From DASUFI01 sp036274635 (GTDB taxonomy: Bacteria; Planctomycetota; B15-G4): 64,000 nucleotides of DNA. Below are positions 44,288 through 52,486 of the stretch, one piece after another; the first letter of the stretch is position 1, and each line of letters starts with the position of its first letter. The notes under the pieces were generated by a model. That model was not told the DNA's origin. It saw nothing but the letters and a program-made list of their open reading frames with translations, and ran no database searches. The stretch spans positions 1 to 64,000 of the forward strand of contig DASUFI010000217.1 in the NCBI GenBank assembly GCA_036274635.1, written 5' to 3'. Made by a program: the position numbers and the translations under genes.

Positions 44288-45823
44288 ATGGCGGATCTCA
44301 CCGCGCCCGCGCGCCCGGCCTTCCGTCCGCTGGCGCTGCTGGTCGGGCCGGCGCTGTTCGCGGGCTGCCTCGTCGCGCTGCGGGGCGAGGACCCGCTGGT
44401 GGCGCGCATGGCCGGCCTGACGGCGTGGATGGCGGCCTGGTGGGTCTCCGAGGCCGTGCCCGTGGCCGTGACGGCGCTGCTGCCGCTGGTGGCGATGCCC
44501 GTCGCAGGCCTGGGGCGCGTGGCCAGCGTCGCGCAGGACTACGGGCGCGACACGATCTTCCTCTTCCTCGGCGGCTTCCTGCTCGCCCTGGGACTGCAGA
44601 AGAGCGGTGCGCACCGGCGCATCGCGCTCGGGATCGCCAGCGCGCTGGGCAGCCGGCCGGACCGGCTCGTGCTCGGCTTCATGCTCGCGACGTGCCTGCT
44701 GTCGATGTGGATGTCCAACACCGCCACGACGCTGCTCATCTTCCCCATCGCGATGTCCGTGCTGACGGCGGCGCGCGAGCAGGGCGCGGCGGAAGCCGAC
44801 GTGCGGCGCGTGGGCACGCCGCTGCTGCTGGTCACGGCCTATGGCAGCACCATCGGCGGGATGGCCACCTTCGTGGGCACGCCCACCAACCTCGTGCTGC
44901 GCCAGCTCTATCCGAGCCTGTGCCCGGGGCTGCCGGAGATCGGCTTCCTGCAGTGGATGCTGCTGGGCGTGCCGCTGGCGCTGCTCTTCGCGCTGCTGGG
45001 CTGGTGGCTGCTGGTGCGCGTGCTGTTCCCGCTGCCGCACGCGGACCTGTTCGCGGCGGCGGGCGGCCGCGACGCGCTGCGGCGCATGCGCGCCGCGCTC
45101 GGGCCGATGCGGCGCGACGAGCTCTTCGCCGGCGGGCTGTACGCGGCCGCGGCGCTGCTGTGGATCACGGGCCGGCCCCTGCAGCTGGGCAGCGTCGTGC
45201 TGCCCGGCTGGCAGGAGTGGGCGCCGCTGGGCGGGCGCGTCGACGACAACGTGGTGGCCATCGCGCTGGCGCTGCTGCTCTTCATGCTGCCCTCGGCGCA
45301 GCGCCGCGGCGAGTGCCTGCTGCACTGGTCGGACACGCGCGACGTGCCGTGGGGCATCCTGCTGCTGTTCGGCGGAGGCTTCGCGCTGGCGACGGGCTTC
45401 GAGAGCTCGGGCCTGTCCCGGCGCGTGGCGGAGGCGGTCGCGGGGCTCGCGGGAGCCCCGCTGCCGCTCGTGCTGGCCGCCGCGTGCGCGGCCATCGTCA
45501 TCGTGTCGGAGTTCGCGAGCAACACGGCCACGGCGCAGATCGCGCTGCCGGTGCTGGCTTCGGCCGCGCGCACCCTCGCGCTGGATCCGCGCGTGCTGCT
45601 CGTGCCGGCCACGCTGGCCGCCAGCTCGGCCTTCATGATGCCCGTGGGCACGCCGCCCAACGCCATCGTCTACGCCAGCGGCTACGTCTCGATGCGCGAC
45701 ATGGTGCGCGCGGGCATCTGGTTCGACCTGCTGGGCCTGCTGCTGCTGCTGGGCCTGTTCTGGCTGCTCGCCGGGCCGGCGCTGGGCGTCCCGTTGCAGG
45801 GGGCGCCCGCCGCGCCGCGCTGA
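44288..45823 (+). CDS. SLC13/DASS-family sodium-coupled anion carrier
   Basis: 511 residues from ATG at 44288, about 11-12 membrane segments. Each half carries the family SNT motif in a re-entrant hairpin: CLLSMWMSNTATTLLIFP and VSEFASNTATAQIALPVL, followed by GTPTNLVL and VGTPPNAIVYASGY. FLFLGGFLLALGLQKSG and LLLFGGGFALATGFESSGL are further family markers. Members import di- or tricarboxylates, sulfate or phosphate with sodium. The substrate is not decided by sequence here; the absence of TrkA-C domains favours a carboxylate carrier. Confidence 0.88.
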   Translation: MADLTAPARPAFRPLALLVGPALFAGCLVALRGEDPLVARMAGLTAWMAAWWVSEAVPVAVTALLPLVAMPVAGLGRVASVAQDYGRDTIFLFLGGFLLALGLQKSGAHRRIALGIASALGSRPDRLVLGFMLATCLLSMWMSNTATTLLIFPIAMSVLTAAREQGAAEADVRRVGTPLLLVTAYGSTIGGMATFVGTPTNLVLRQLYPSLCPGLPEIGFLQWMLLGVPLALLFALLGWWLLVRVLFPLPHADLFAAAGGRDALRRMRAALGPMRRDELFAGGLYAAAALLWITGRPLQLGSVVLPGWQEWAPLGGRVDDNVVAIALALLLFMLPSAQRRGECLLHWSDTRDVPWGILLLFGGGFALATGFESSGLSRRVAEAVAGLAGAPLPLVLAAACAAIVIVSEFASNTATAQIALPVLASAARTLALDPRVLLVPATLAASSAFMMPVGTPPNAIVYASGYVSMRDMVRAGIWFDLLGLLLLLGLFWLLAGPALGVPLQGAPAAPR

Positions 45824-45860
45824 GGCGCGCCGCGGCGGCCACCTCCTTACACTGGCGCGC

Positions 45861-47822
45861 ATGGACCGCCCGGTGCTGCTCTTCGACGGGCATTGCCGCT
45901 TCTGCCTCGGGCAGGCGGAGCGCCTGCAGCGCTGGGCCGGCGGCCGCATGGAGCTGCTGTCCTTCCGCGAGCCGGGCGCGCTCGAGCGCTTCCCGCAAGT
46001 GGACGCGGCGGCCTGCGAGCGCGCCATGCAGCTCGTCCTGCCGGACGGACGCGTGCGGCCCGGCATCGACGCGGTGCTCGAGGCGCTGGCCCTGCGGCCC
46101 GCGCTCGCGCCGCTGGCCGCGCTCGGCCGGCTGCCCGGAGTGCACGCGCTGCTCGCGGCCGGCTACCGCGTGGTGGCCGACAACCGCTTCGCGCTCGGCG
46201 GGCGCACCGAGGCCTGCGCCGAGGGCACCTGCGCCACGCACCTCGCGCCGCCCGAGCCGCGCGGCCTGCTGAGCGCGCCGCGTGCGCTGGTGCGCGACGT
46301 GTGGTTGCGGCTGCTGGGCGCGGTGCTGCTCATCGCCTTCCTCTCGCTCGATCGCCAGCTCGTGCCGCTGTACGGGCAGCACGGCCTGCTGCCGGCGCGC
46401 GAGTACATCGGCCAGGTGCACGAGGCCCTCGACTCCGGCCGCGTCGCCACGTGGCAGGTGCCCACGGTCTTCCTGTGGGTCGCGCCCAGCGACGCGGCGC
46501 TGCTGTGGGTGGAGCGCGCCGGCGCCGCCTGCGGCCTCGCGCTGCTGCTGGGCCTGTGGCCGCGGCTCGCGCTGCTGGGCGCGTGGCTGCTGTATCTCTC
46601 GCTGGTGACGATCGGTCAGGTCTTCCTCGGCTTCCAGTGGGACAACCTCCTCCTGGAGGCCACCTTCCTCTCGCTCTTCGTCGCGCCCGCCGGCCTGCGC
46701 CCGCGCGGCGCGCCGGCGCCTCGCGCGGCGGGCGTGCTGCTCATGCTGGGGCTGCTGCTGCGGCTCACGCTGGAGTCGGGCTGGTCCAAGTGGCTGGGCG
46801 GCGACCCGCACTGGCGCGACCTGTCCGCCGTGTCCAGCTACTACGAGACCGCGCCGCTGCCCACCTGGGTCGGCTGGTGGGCGCACCAGCTGCCGGCCTG
46901 GTTCCAGTCGGCGAGCACGGCCATCACGCTGGTCGTCGAGGGCCTCGTGCCGCTGCTGCTCATCACCACGCGCCGGCTGAGGCTGGTGGCCACGTGCGTG
47001 CTCGTGGGCTTCCAGCTGCTCGTCGCGGCCACGGGCAACTACGGCGTCTTCAACCTGCTCAGCATCGCGGTGTACCTGTGGGCGCTGGACGACGGGCACC
47101 TGCGCGCGCTGGCCGCGCGCCTGCGGCGGACGATCGCGCCGCGCGCGCTGCCGGCCCCCACGCGCCTCCTGACTGCGGCGGCGCGTCTCGCGGGCGCGCT
47201 GCTGCTGACCCTGCTGGCCGCGGCCCCCTTCCGCATGTACTGGGAGGAGGAGACGACCTGGGGGCCGCCCACGGCGCTCGAGAAGGTCGAGTCCTGGGTG
47301 GCGCCTTTCCGCACGCTCAACCTCTACCACCTGTTCGTGAGCCTCACGCTGGTGCGGCGCGAGATCGAGATCGAGGGCAGCCAGGACGGCGCGACGTGGA
47401 GACCGTACGTCTTCGCGCACAAGCCGGGCGATCCCGCGCGCGCGCCGGACTTCGTGGCGCCCTACCAGCCGCGGCTCGACTTCCAGTTCTGGTTCCTGTG
47501 CCTCGACGGCGCGCCGCGCGCGCCCTGGTTCCAGCGGCTGCTGGTGCAGCTCGTGACCGAGCCGGCCCTCATGGCGCGGCTCTTCGAGAGCACGCCCAAC
47601 GGCGAGCAGGCGCCGGCCTACGTGCGCTACTCGGTGTGGCAGTACACCTTCAGCTCGCGCGAGGAGCGCGCGCGGACGGGCGACTGGTGGACGCGCGACC
47701 TGCTGGGCATGTCCTCGGCCATGCCGGCCGAGGAGCTGGCGTGGAAGACGGGCGACCCGCCGCCTCAGCGCAGCTCGTCGAGCCAGGACGCGAACGCCGA
47801 GAAGCCGTCGGCGCCGAGGTAG
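45861..47822 (+). CDS. fusion of a DCC thiol-disulfide oxidoreductase with a lipase maturation factor-like membrane protein
   Basis: 653 residues. The first 125 residues are a DCC/DUF393 domain: VLLFDGHCRFCLGQAERLQRW with a CxxC pair at Cys12 and Cys15. The rest is lipase-maturation-factor-like (LMF1): repeated helices, the motif QWDNLLLEATFLSLFVAP, GWSKWLGGDPHWRDLSA, YETAPLPTWVGWW, and a soluble C-terminal domain (EIEIEGSQDGATWRPYVF, PRLDFQFWFL, YVRYSVWQYTF). LMF1 assists folding of secreted lipases in vertebrates; a bacterial role in disulfide-dependent folding is inference. The last 58 bases overlap the convergent regulator gene. Confidence 0.85.
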   Translation: MDRPVLLFDGHCRFCLGQAERLQRWAGGRMELLSFREPGALERFPQVDAAACERAMQLVLPDGRVRPGIDAVLEALALRPALAPLAALGRLPGVHALLAAGYRVVADNRFALGGRTEACAEGTCATHLAPPEPRGLLSAPRALVRDVWLRLLGAVLLIAFLSLDRQLVPLYGQHGLLPAREYIGQVHEALDSGRVATWQVPTVFLWVAPSDAALLWVERAGAACGLALLLGLWPRLALLGAWLLYLSLVTIGQVFLGFQWDNLLLEATFLSLFVAPAGLRPRGAPAPRAAGVLLMLGLLLRLTLESGWSKWLGGDPHWRDLSAVSSYYETAPLPTWVGWWAHQLPAWFQSASTAITLVVEGLVPLLLITTRRLRLVATCVLVGFQLLVAATGNYGVFNLLSIAVYLWALDDGHLRALAARLRRTIAPRALPAPTRLLTAAARLAGALLLTLLAAAPFRMYWEEETTWGPPTALEKVESWVAPFRTLNLYHLFVSLTLVRREIEIEGSQDGATWRPYVFAHKPGDPARAPDFVAPYQPRLDFQFWFLCLDGAPRAPWFQRLLVQLVTEPALMARLFESTPNGEQAPAYVRYSVWQYTFSSREERARTGDWWTRDLLGMSSAMPAEELAWKTGDPPPQRSSSSQDANAEKPSAPR

Positions 47823-48691
47823 CGCACGCCGCGCGGGCCGCGCCGCACGCCGAGCGCCTCGCGCCCGCCCACCAGCAACCGCGTGCGCGCCGGGAGCTGG
47901 CGGCGCAGCCGGGCCAGCACGCCGTCCGTGGCCGGCCCCGCCGTGCAGGCCGAGACGCCGATGGCGACGCCCGCCGCGCCGCTCTCGCGCGCCGTGGCGA
48001 CGATGTCGGCCGGCGGCGCCGAGGCCCCCAGCAGCAGCGGCCGGCGCCCGCGCGACGCGACCACCAGCGCCGCCATCTGCAGCCCCAGCGCGTGCGCCTC
48101 CCCCTCCAGCGTGGCCAGCACCACCACCGGCGCGCCGTCGGGCACGGCCAGCTCGAGGCGCAGCGCGCGCAGCAGGTCGTCGACGGCACCGGACAGGAAG
48201 TGCTCGTGGTGCACGCCCGCCGCCCCGCCGGCCCACGCCTGGCCGACGCCGCGGAAGAGCGGCGCGACGCGCTGCTCCACGAAGGCCAGCGGCCCGAGGC
48301 GCGCGTAGCTGTCGCGCAGCGCGGCCTGGATCTCCGCGGCGCGCCACTGGCGCGCCAGCTCGAGCAGGTGCCGCGGCAGCGGGCCCTCGGCCGGTGCCGG
48401 CGACTCGTCCAGCAGGCACTGCAGCGCCTCGGCATCGGAGGCCATGAGCGCCGCCAGGCGGTGGCCGCGAGCGAGGCCGTCGACGATGCGCCGCACGAGG
48501 CACACCTGCTCGGGGCCGTAGCGGCGGTGGCCCGAGCGCAGGCGGGCGGGCGCGGGCCGGCCGTAGCGGCGCTCCCAGGCGCGCAGCGTGGGCACCGCGA
48601 CGCCGGTGGCCGCGGCCAGCTCGCCGATGGACAGCAGCCGGTCGTGCGGCGGCTCGGCCCCGGGCTGCGGAGTCTGCAGGCGGCGAGGCAT
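47765..48691 (-). CDS. CarH/LitR-like MerR-family regulator with cobalamin-binding photoreceptor domain
   Basis: 308 residues. MerR-type HTH (SIGELAAATGVAVPTLRAWERRYG), a four-helix segment, and a C-terminal B12-binding Rossmann domain (VVVLATLEGEAHALGLQMAAL, LLLGASAPPADIVA, GVAIGVSACTAG). The light-sensing motif W-x9-E-H is present as Trp153, Glu163, His164. The lower cobalt ligand is expected at His200 (ExHxLG). The residue after Trp153 is Ala, where the Thermus CarH has the upper-ligand His132. It should be an adenosylcobalamin-dependent repressor released by light, with modified photochemistry. Targets are unknown. Its 3' end overlaps the convergent fusion gene. Confidence 0.82.
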   Translation of the reverse strand: MPRRLQTPQPGAEPPHDRLLSIGELAAATGVAVPTLRAWERRYGRPAPARLRSGHRRYGPEQVCLVRRIVDGLARGHRLAALMASDAEALQCLLDESPAPAEGPLPRHLLELARQWRAAEIQAALRDSYARLGPLAFVEQRVAPLFRGVGQAWAGGAAGVHHEHFLSGAVDDLLRALRLELAVPDGAPVVVLATLEGEAHALGLQMAALVVASRGRRPLLLGASAPPADIVATARESGAAGVAIGVSACTAGPATDGVLARLRRQLPARTRLLVGGREALGVRRGPRGVRYLGADGFSAFASWLDELR

Positions 48692-48760
48692 GCCGCCCCG
48701 GAGTGTAGCGATCCGCGCCCGCTGGACCTTGACGCTCAGGTCAGGCCGCGCGACGGGCTC

Positions 48761-49606
48761 CTAGACCCTGGTCGCCGGGCCGCCGTCCTCGGAGGCCTCT
48801 TCCTCCGCCTCGTCCTCGGCGTCGGGCACGGTCGGACGGGCCTCGTCCTGCGGCAGGGCCCCGGTGACGAAGGTGCCCACCACGTTCGCGCCCGCATCCG
48901 CGAGGCTCGCCAGGGAGCGCTCGGCATCCTTGCGGCGCGTCTCCTCGATGGCCACGATGAGCAGGACGCCGTCCGCGAGGCGCCCCAGCTCGCAGGCGTC
49001 CGAGAAGGCCAGCACCGGCGGGCTGTCGATGAGCACGTACTCGAACTGCCGCTTCAGCACGGCGATGAGCTCCTGCATGTAGGCGCTCGTGAACACCTCG
49101 CCGGGGTTGTCGACGGCGCGTCCGGCAGGCAGCAGGGTGAGGTTGGTCAGGGGGGTCTGCTGCAGCGCCTTGCGCGGGGGCAAGCCGTCCAGCAGCACGT
49201 CCCCGAGGCCCGGGGTCCCCAGGCAGCCCAGCAGCCTGTGCAGCTGGCCCGCGCGCAGGTCGGCGTCCACGAGGCAGACGCGCGCCGAGGCGCTCTCGGC
49301 CAGCGCGCAGGCGATGTTGACCACCGTGACCGACTTGCCTTCGCGCGGCTGCGCGGACGTGAACAGCAGCGTGCGCGGCTCGCCCTGAGGGTTCATGGCG
49401 CGCAGGTTGGTGCGGAAGCCCCGGTACTGCTCGGCCTGCTGCCCGGCCGGATCGTGGTAGACGACCACCCGCGGATCGACCACGTCGTCGACCATGGCGA
49501 CGATGGTGCCGGGCGGCGGGCTGGGGGCGGGCTGGCGTCGGGATCGAAAGGGCCACATGGGCGCTGGCTTCATCGGCCAGGAGGATGAGGTGGGCTGAAG
49601 CGGCAT
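48761..49606 (-). CDS. CpsD/CapB-type tyrosine-kinase-like ATPase lacking a tyrosine tail
   Basis: 281 residues from ATG at 49606; in-frame ATGs at 49573 and 49558 are alternatives and no ribosome site decides. The BY-kinase fold is clear: EQYRGFRTNLRA, Walker A TSAQPREGKSVTVVNIA, Walker A' VCLVDADLR, Walker B YVLIDSPPV. The usual membrane-spanning Wzz half is absent, so this is the cytoplasmic CpsD type. The C-terminus is acidic (PDAEDEAEEEASEDGG) with no tyrosine cluster, so autophosphorylation on a tail is unlikely. Such proteins control export or length of surface polysaccharides. It diverges from the coiled-coil/actin operon. Confidence 0.82.
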   Translation of the reverse strand: MPLQPTSSSWPMKPAPMWPFRSRRQPAPSPPPGTIVAMVDDVVDPRVVVYHDPAGQQAEQYRGFRTNLRAMNPQGEPRTLLFTSAQPREGKSVTVVNIACALAESASARVCLVDADLRAGQLHRLLGCLGTPGLGDVLLDGLPPRKALQQTPLTNLTLLPAGRAVDNPGEVFTSAYMQELIAVLKRQFEYVLIDSPPVLAFSDACELGRLADGVLLIVAIEETRRKDAERSLASLADAGANVVGTFVTGALPQDEARPTVPDAEDEAEEEASEDGGPATRV

Positions 49607-49647
49607 CCATGACGCCGCGGAAGGAGCCTTTTTATCGCCCCGTTGAC

Positions 49648-49675
49648 CGCGATCGTGGGGTATCTCACGATCGCG
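49648..49675. promoter_or_regulatory. perfect 10-8-10 palindrome in the divergent promoter region
   Basis: CGCGATCGTG and CACGATCGCG flank an 8-base spacer (GGGTATCT). It sits midway in the 133-bp gap between the BY-kinase gene (-) and the coiled-coil gene (+), where it could control both. TTGACC at 49643-49648 touches its left arm and TTGACG at 49684-49689 follows; neither has a convincing -10. Confidence 0.55.
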
Positions 49676-49739
49676 CGCAAGGTTTGACGGTTTTCAGCCG
49701 ATGGGAACGGGTCCGCTCTGGACGTTCCCTGGGACCCCC

Positions 49740-50534
49740 ATGAGCTTCAAGCTCGCTCGCAACGTCTTCGAGGTCCTGCGCGGCTCGGCCCGCACCAAGT
49801 CGCTGGACCAGCTGCGCCGCGAAGGCCACCAGCACGTGCCCGTGCTGCGCTTCTCCGACCTCGAGGCGCTCATGGCCGCGGCCGTCGATGACACGCTCAC
49901 GCGCCTCGGGCTCGACCTCGCCGACCACCAGGTTTCGGGCCTGAATGACGAGGCCCGGCTGCGCTTCCTGGCCCTGCTGCGCGAGCGTCAGCAGCTCAAG
50001 GACACGCTGGCCAACCTGCAGCGCGAAGGCGCCAAGCTGGAAGGCACGACGGAAGGCGTGCGCGCCGAGATCGAGCGCGCGCAGGCCGAGCTGGTGGAAG
50101 AGGAGGAGCACGCGCCCGCCGAGGGCACGGACGTCGAGCTGGACGCCCTGCGCGCCAAGCTGCGCGAGACGATCACCGCCATGCTGGCGGGGGTCGGCGA
50201 CGCCGAGCTGCCCAACCGCATGATGGAGGCGGTGGACTCGGCCGTCGAGAACTACCGCATCCTGGTGGCGGCCCGCTCGCGACGCGAGCAGGAGGCGCGC
50301 GTCGAACAGCTGCAACGGCGGTTGCATAGGCTCCGCCACAAGCTGGAGGAGTCCGAGATCCTGCTGGCCAAGGCCCGGGCAGCCGCCAGCGCTCAGGGGG
50401 GTATCATCCCCAACTTCGACCCTGGGGCCGCGCTGCAACCCGGCGATACCGACTACCAGCAGAAGAAGGCCCTCCTCGACGAGGTCTTCAAGCTCAACGT
50501 CGAGCTGCGCAAGATGATTGCCGCAAAGGAATGA
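49740..50534 (+). CDS. coiled-coil protein, first gene of the actin-like operon
   Basis: 264 residues from ATG at 49740. A compact N-terminal 70 residues (SFKLARNVFEVLRGSARTKS, VPVLRFSDLEALMAAAVDDTL) is followed by two coiled coils, about 75-160 (ERQQLKDTLANLQREGAKLE) and 185-230 (EQEARVEQLQRRLHRLRHKL). The C-terminus reads NFDPGAALQPGDTDYQQKKAL. No family recognised. It lies 46 bp upstream of the actin-like gene and is a good candidate for a filament-associated factor. That is inference from position. Confidence 0.65.
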   Translation: MSFKLARNVFEVLRGSARTKSLDQLRREGHQHVPVLRFSDLEALMAAAVDDTLTRLGLDLADHQVSGLNDEARLRFLALLRERQQLKDTLANLQREGAKLEGTTEGVRAEIERAQAELVEEEEHAPAEGTDVELDALRAKLRETITAMLAGVGDAELPNRMMEAVDSAVENYRILVAARSRREQEARVEQLQRRLHRLRHKLEESEILLAKARAAASAQGGIIPNFDPGAALQPGDTDYQQKKALLDEVFKLNVELRKMIAAKE

Positions 50535-50580
50535 CCCCCCAACCTGCCGATAAGAGGCACCCCCGTGCCTGGAGCTGAAC

Positions 50581-51711
50581 ATGACGAGCGCGACCATGAA
50601 GAAGGATGACGGTGCGAACATGAAGGACGGTGCGAACATGAAGAAGGACGACACCCGCAAGACCGACGCGTCCGCCGACGCCGGTGACGAGGGCATCCTG
50701 TGGATCGGGATGGACCTCGGCACCTCGCGCACGGCCGTGGCGTCGAGCAACGGCGTGCGCGAGAACAGCTACTCGCTGGTCGGCTGGCCGCGTGACGTGG
50801 TGTCGCGCAAGCTGCTGGGCGAAGGACCGCTGTTCGGCCCGGACGTGATCAAGCACCGCCTCTCGCTGAACGTCTTCCGCCCGCTCGAGGCCGGCGTGAT
50901 CAAGGGCAGCGACGACGGCAAGGACGCCGAGGCCAACCTCAAGGCAGCGCAGGCCCTCGTGCGCTACGCGATCAGCCTGGCGCGCGCCGAGAAGGACCAG
51001 CTCATCTACGCCGTCATCGGCGCGCCCGCGCAGTGCAGCATCAAGAACCGCAAGGCCATCGTCGACGCCGTCAAGGACGAGGTCGACTCGGTCATGCTCG
51101 CCTCCGAGCCCTTCACGGTGGCCTACGGCCTCGAGAAGCTGACCGACACGCTGGTCATCGACATCGGCGCGGGCACCACGGACCTGTGCCGCATGCACGG
51201 CACGATGCCGGCCGAGGAGGACCAGATCACCAACAGCTTCGCGGGCGACTTCATCGACCGCAACTTCATCAAGCTCGTGAAGAAGAACCACCCCGAGCTG
51301 GCCTTCTCCGATCGCATGGCCACCGAGGCCAAGGAGAAGTACGCCGACGTGTCGAACAACGGCGCCAAGGCCATCGTGAAGTGGCCGGTGAACGGCAAGC
51401 CCACCGAGGTGGACCTCACCAGCGAGATGCGCGAGGCCTGCCTCTCGATCGTGCCCCCCATGGTCGAGTCGCTGCACAAGCTCATCGCCGACTTCGACCC
51501 GGAGTTCCAGGCCGTGCTGCGCGACAACGTCCTGCTGGGCGGCGGCGGCAGCCAGATCAAGGGCCTGGGCGACGCGCTGCAGGACTACATGGAGAAGCAC
51601 CTGGGCGGTGGCAAGGTCATGACGGTCGAGGAGCCGGTCTACGCCGGCGCCAACGGCGCCCTCAAGATCGCGCGCGACATGCCCAAGGAATACTGGGAGC
51701 AGTTGACCTGA
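50581..51711 (+). CDS. MamK-family bacterial actin-like protein
   Basis: 376 residues from ATG at 50581 (GGAG eight bases upstream); in-frame ATGs at 50596, 50620 and 50638 fall in a short charged N-terminal tail. ATP-binding actin-fold motifs are all present: phosphate 1 WIGMDLGTSRTAVASSNG, phosphate 2 VIDIGAGTTDLCRMHG, adenosine LLGGGGSQIKGLGDAL. The stretch VGWPRDVVSRKLLGEGPLFG followed by RPLEAGVIKG is specifically reminiscent of MamK, the magnetosome-chain actin, rather than MreB or ParM. No magnetosome genes are present. It probably forms filaments positioning an envelope or cytoplasmic structure encoded by the flanking genes. Confidence 0.85.
   Translation: MTSATMKKDDGANMKDGANMKKDDTRKTDASADAGDEGILWIGMDLGTSRTAVASSNGVRENSYSLVGWPRDVVSRKLLGEGPLFGPDVIKHRLSLNVFRPLEAGVIKGSDDGKDAEANLKAAQALVRYAISLARAEKDQLIYAVIGAPAQCSIKNRKAIVDAVKDEVDSVMLASEPFTVAYGLEKLTDTLVIDIGAGTTDLCRMHGTMPAEEDQITNSFAGDFIDRNFIKLVKKNHPELAFSDRMATEAKEKYADVSNNGAKAIVKWPVNGKPTEVDLTSEMREACLSIVPPMVESLHKLIADFDPEFQAVLRDNVLLGGGGSQIKGLGDALQDYMEKHLGGGKVMTVEEPVYAGANGALKIARDMPKEYWEQLT
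50608..50643 (+). repeat. 18-bp tandem duplication inside the N-terminus of the actin-like gene
   Basis: Two perfect copies of GACGGTGCGAACATGAAG, at 50608-50625 and 50626-50643. They repeat the residues DGANMK in frame and add extra in-frame ATG codons. Slippage-prone; it could vary in copy number without shifting the frame. Confidence 0.9.
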
Positions 51712-51722
51712 GCGGAGCCCGC

Positions 51723-52244
51723 GTGCTCACCCCCCGCCTCGGGGCGGCCCTGCTGCTGGCCGCCCTGGGCGGCTGCAGCGGCCCCACCGAGGTGGACCGG
51801 GGCGTGTACCTGCCGCTGGTGCGGGACACCATGGACTGCCAGGCCCAGGGTCCCACTCCCGGGCTGACCGAGCGCCTGCGCGGGCTGCAGCGCATCACGC
51901 TGGCGGGCATGCGCAACGTCGAGCTGCCCGTGGACGCGGCGGGAACCGCCACCCCGGTGGGCCGGGGCGACTGGGACGTGACCCACCGCAGCTCCGAGGA
52001 CAACTCGTGGTGGCTGGCCGACCGCCGCCTGCTGACGCAGGACGACGAGGGGCACTGGGTCATCGCCAACGAGGGCGTGCTCATCGGGGCGGACGACGCG
52101 CGTGCGGTGCTGCTGGACGACAATGGCCTGTTCCTGACCGCGCGTGACCCCGCCCGCGTCGGCCAGAGCGTGCTGGTCATCGCCGCGGACAACCGCCTCG
52201 TGGTCGTCGACTTGCGGGCCTGGACGTGCTTCCAGGTGCACTGA
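51723..52244 (+). CDS. lipoprotein of unknown function
   Basis: 173 residues from GTG at 51723, with GGAG five bases upstream and 11 bp after the actin-like gene. The signal LGAALLLAALGGC is a good lipobox. The mature part is beta-rich (ITLAGMRNVELPVDAAG, WWLADRRLLTQDDEGHWVIANEG, VLVIAADNRLVVVDLRAW). No family recognised. Close spacing suggests it works with the actin-like and coiled-coil proteins, although it should sit in the outer or inner membrane outer leaflet. Confidence 0.7.
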   Translation: MLTPRLGAALLLAALGGCSGPTEVDRGVYLPLVRDTMDCQAQGPTPGLTERLRGLQRITLAGMRNVELPVDAAGTATPVGRGDWDVTHRSSEDNSWWLADRRLLTQDDEGHWVIANEGVLIGADDARAVLLDDNGLFLTARDPARVGQSVLVIAADNRLVVVDLRAWTCFQVH

Positions 52245-52323
52245 GCCCCGTCCGGCGACCGGGGGGCCCGCGGCACGCCCCCGCTGACAGACGCCCTGCC
52301 GGGACATAAGATCGCCGGTGGCC

Positions 52324-52464
52324 ATGCGGACCTACCTGCAGTTCCTCCGGCGGCATCCGGTGTGGTGGGTCACCCCCATCGTCCTCTACCTGGGGGCGCT
52401 GCTCTGGCTGGCGTCGCTGGTGGCGCGGACGCCGGACAATCCCTTCGCCTACACGCTGTACTGA
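52324..52464 (+). CDS. DUF5989-family small membrane protein
   Basis: 46 residues from ATG at 52324, too short for usual gene finders. It reads FLRRHPVWWVTPIVLYLGAL near the start and ends NPFAYTLY. This matches the DUF5989 pattern: FLR....WW..PI, one membrane helix, and a terminal PF-YTL aromatic end. DUF5989 genes are typically neighbours of SxtJ-type membrane proteins and SGNH hydrolases in glycan or natural-product clusters, and SGNH genes follow here directly (22 bp). Confidence 0.8.
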   Translation: MRTYLQFLRRHPVWWVTPIVLYLGALLWLASLVARTPDNPFAYTLY

Positions 52465-52486
52465 GCCCGCGGACGCGGCAAGGGGC

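Noticed and set aside
45633..48503. 956-codon minus-strand frame opposite the DCC-LMF gene
   Set aside because: Low-complexity Ala/Arg/Gln-rich translation; the opposite strand encodes recognised domains.
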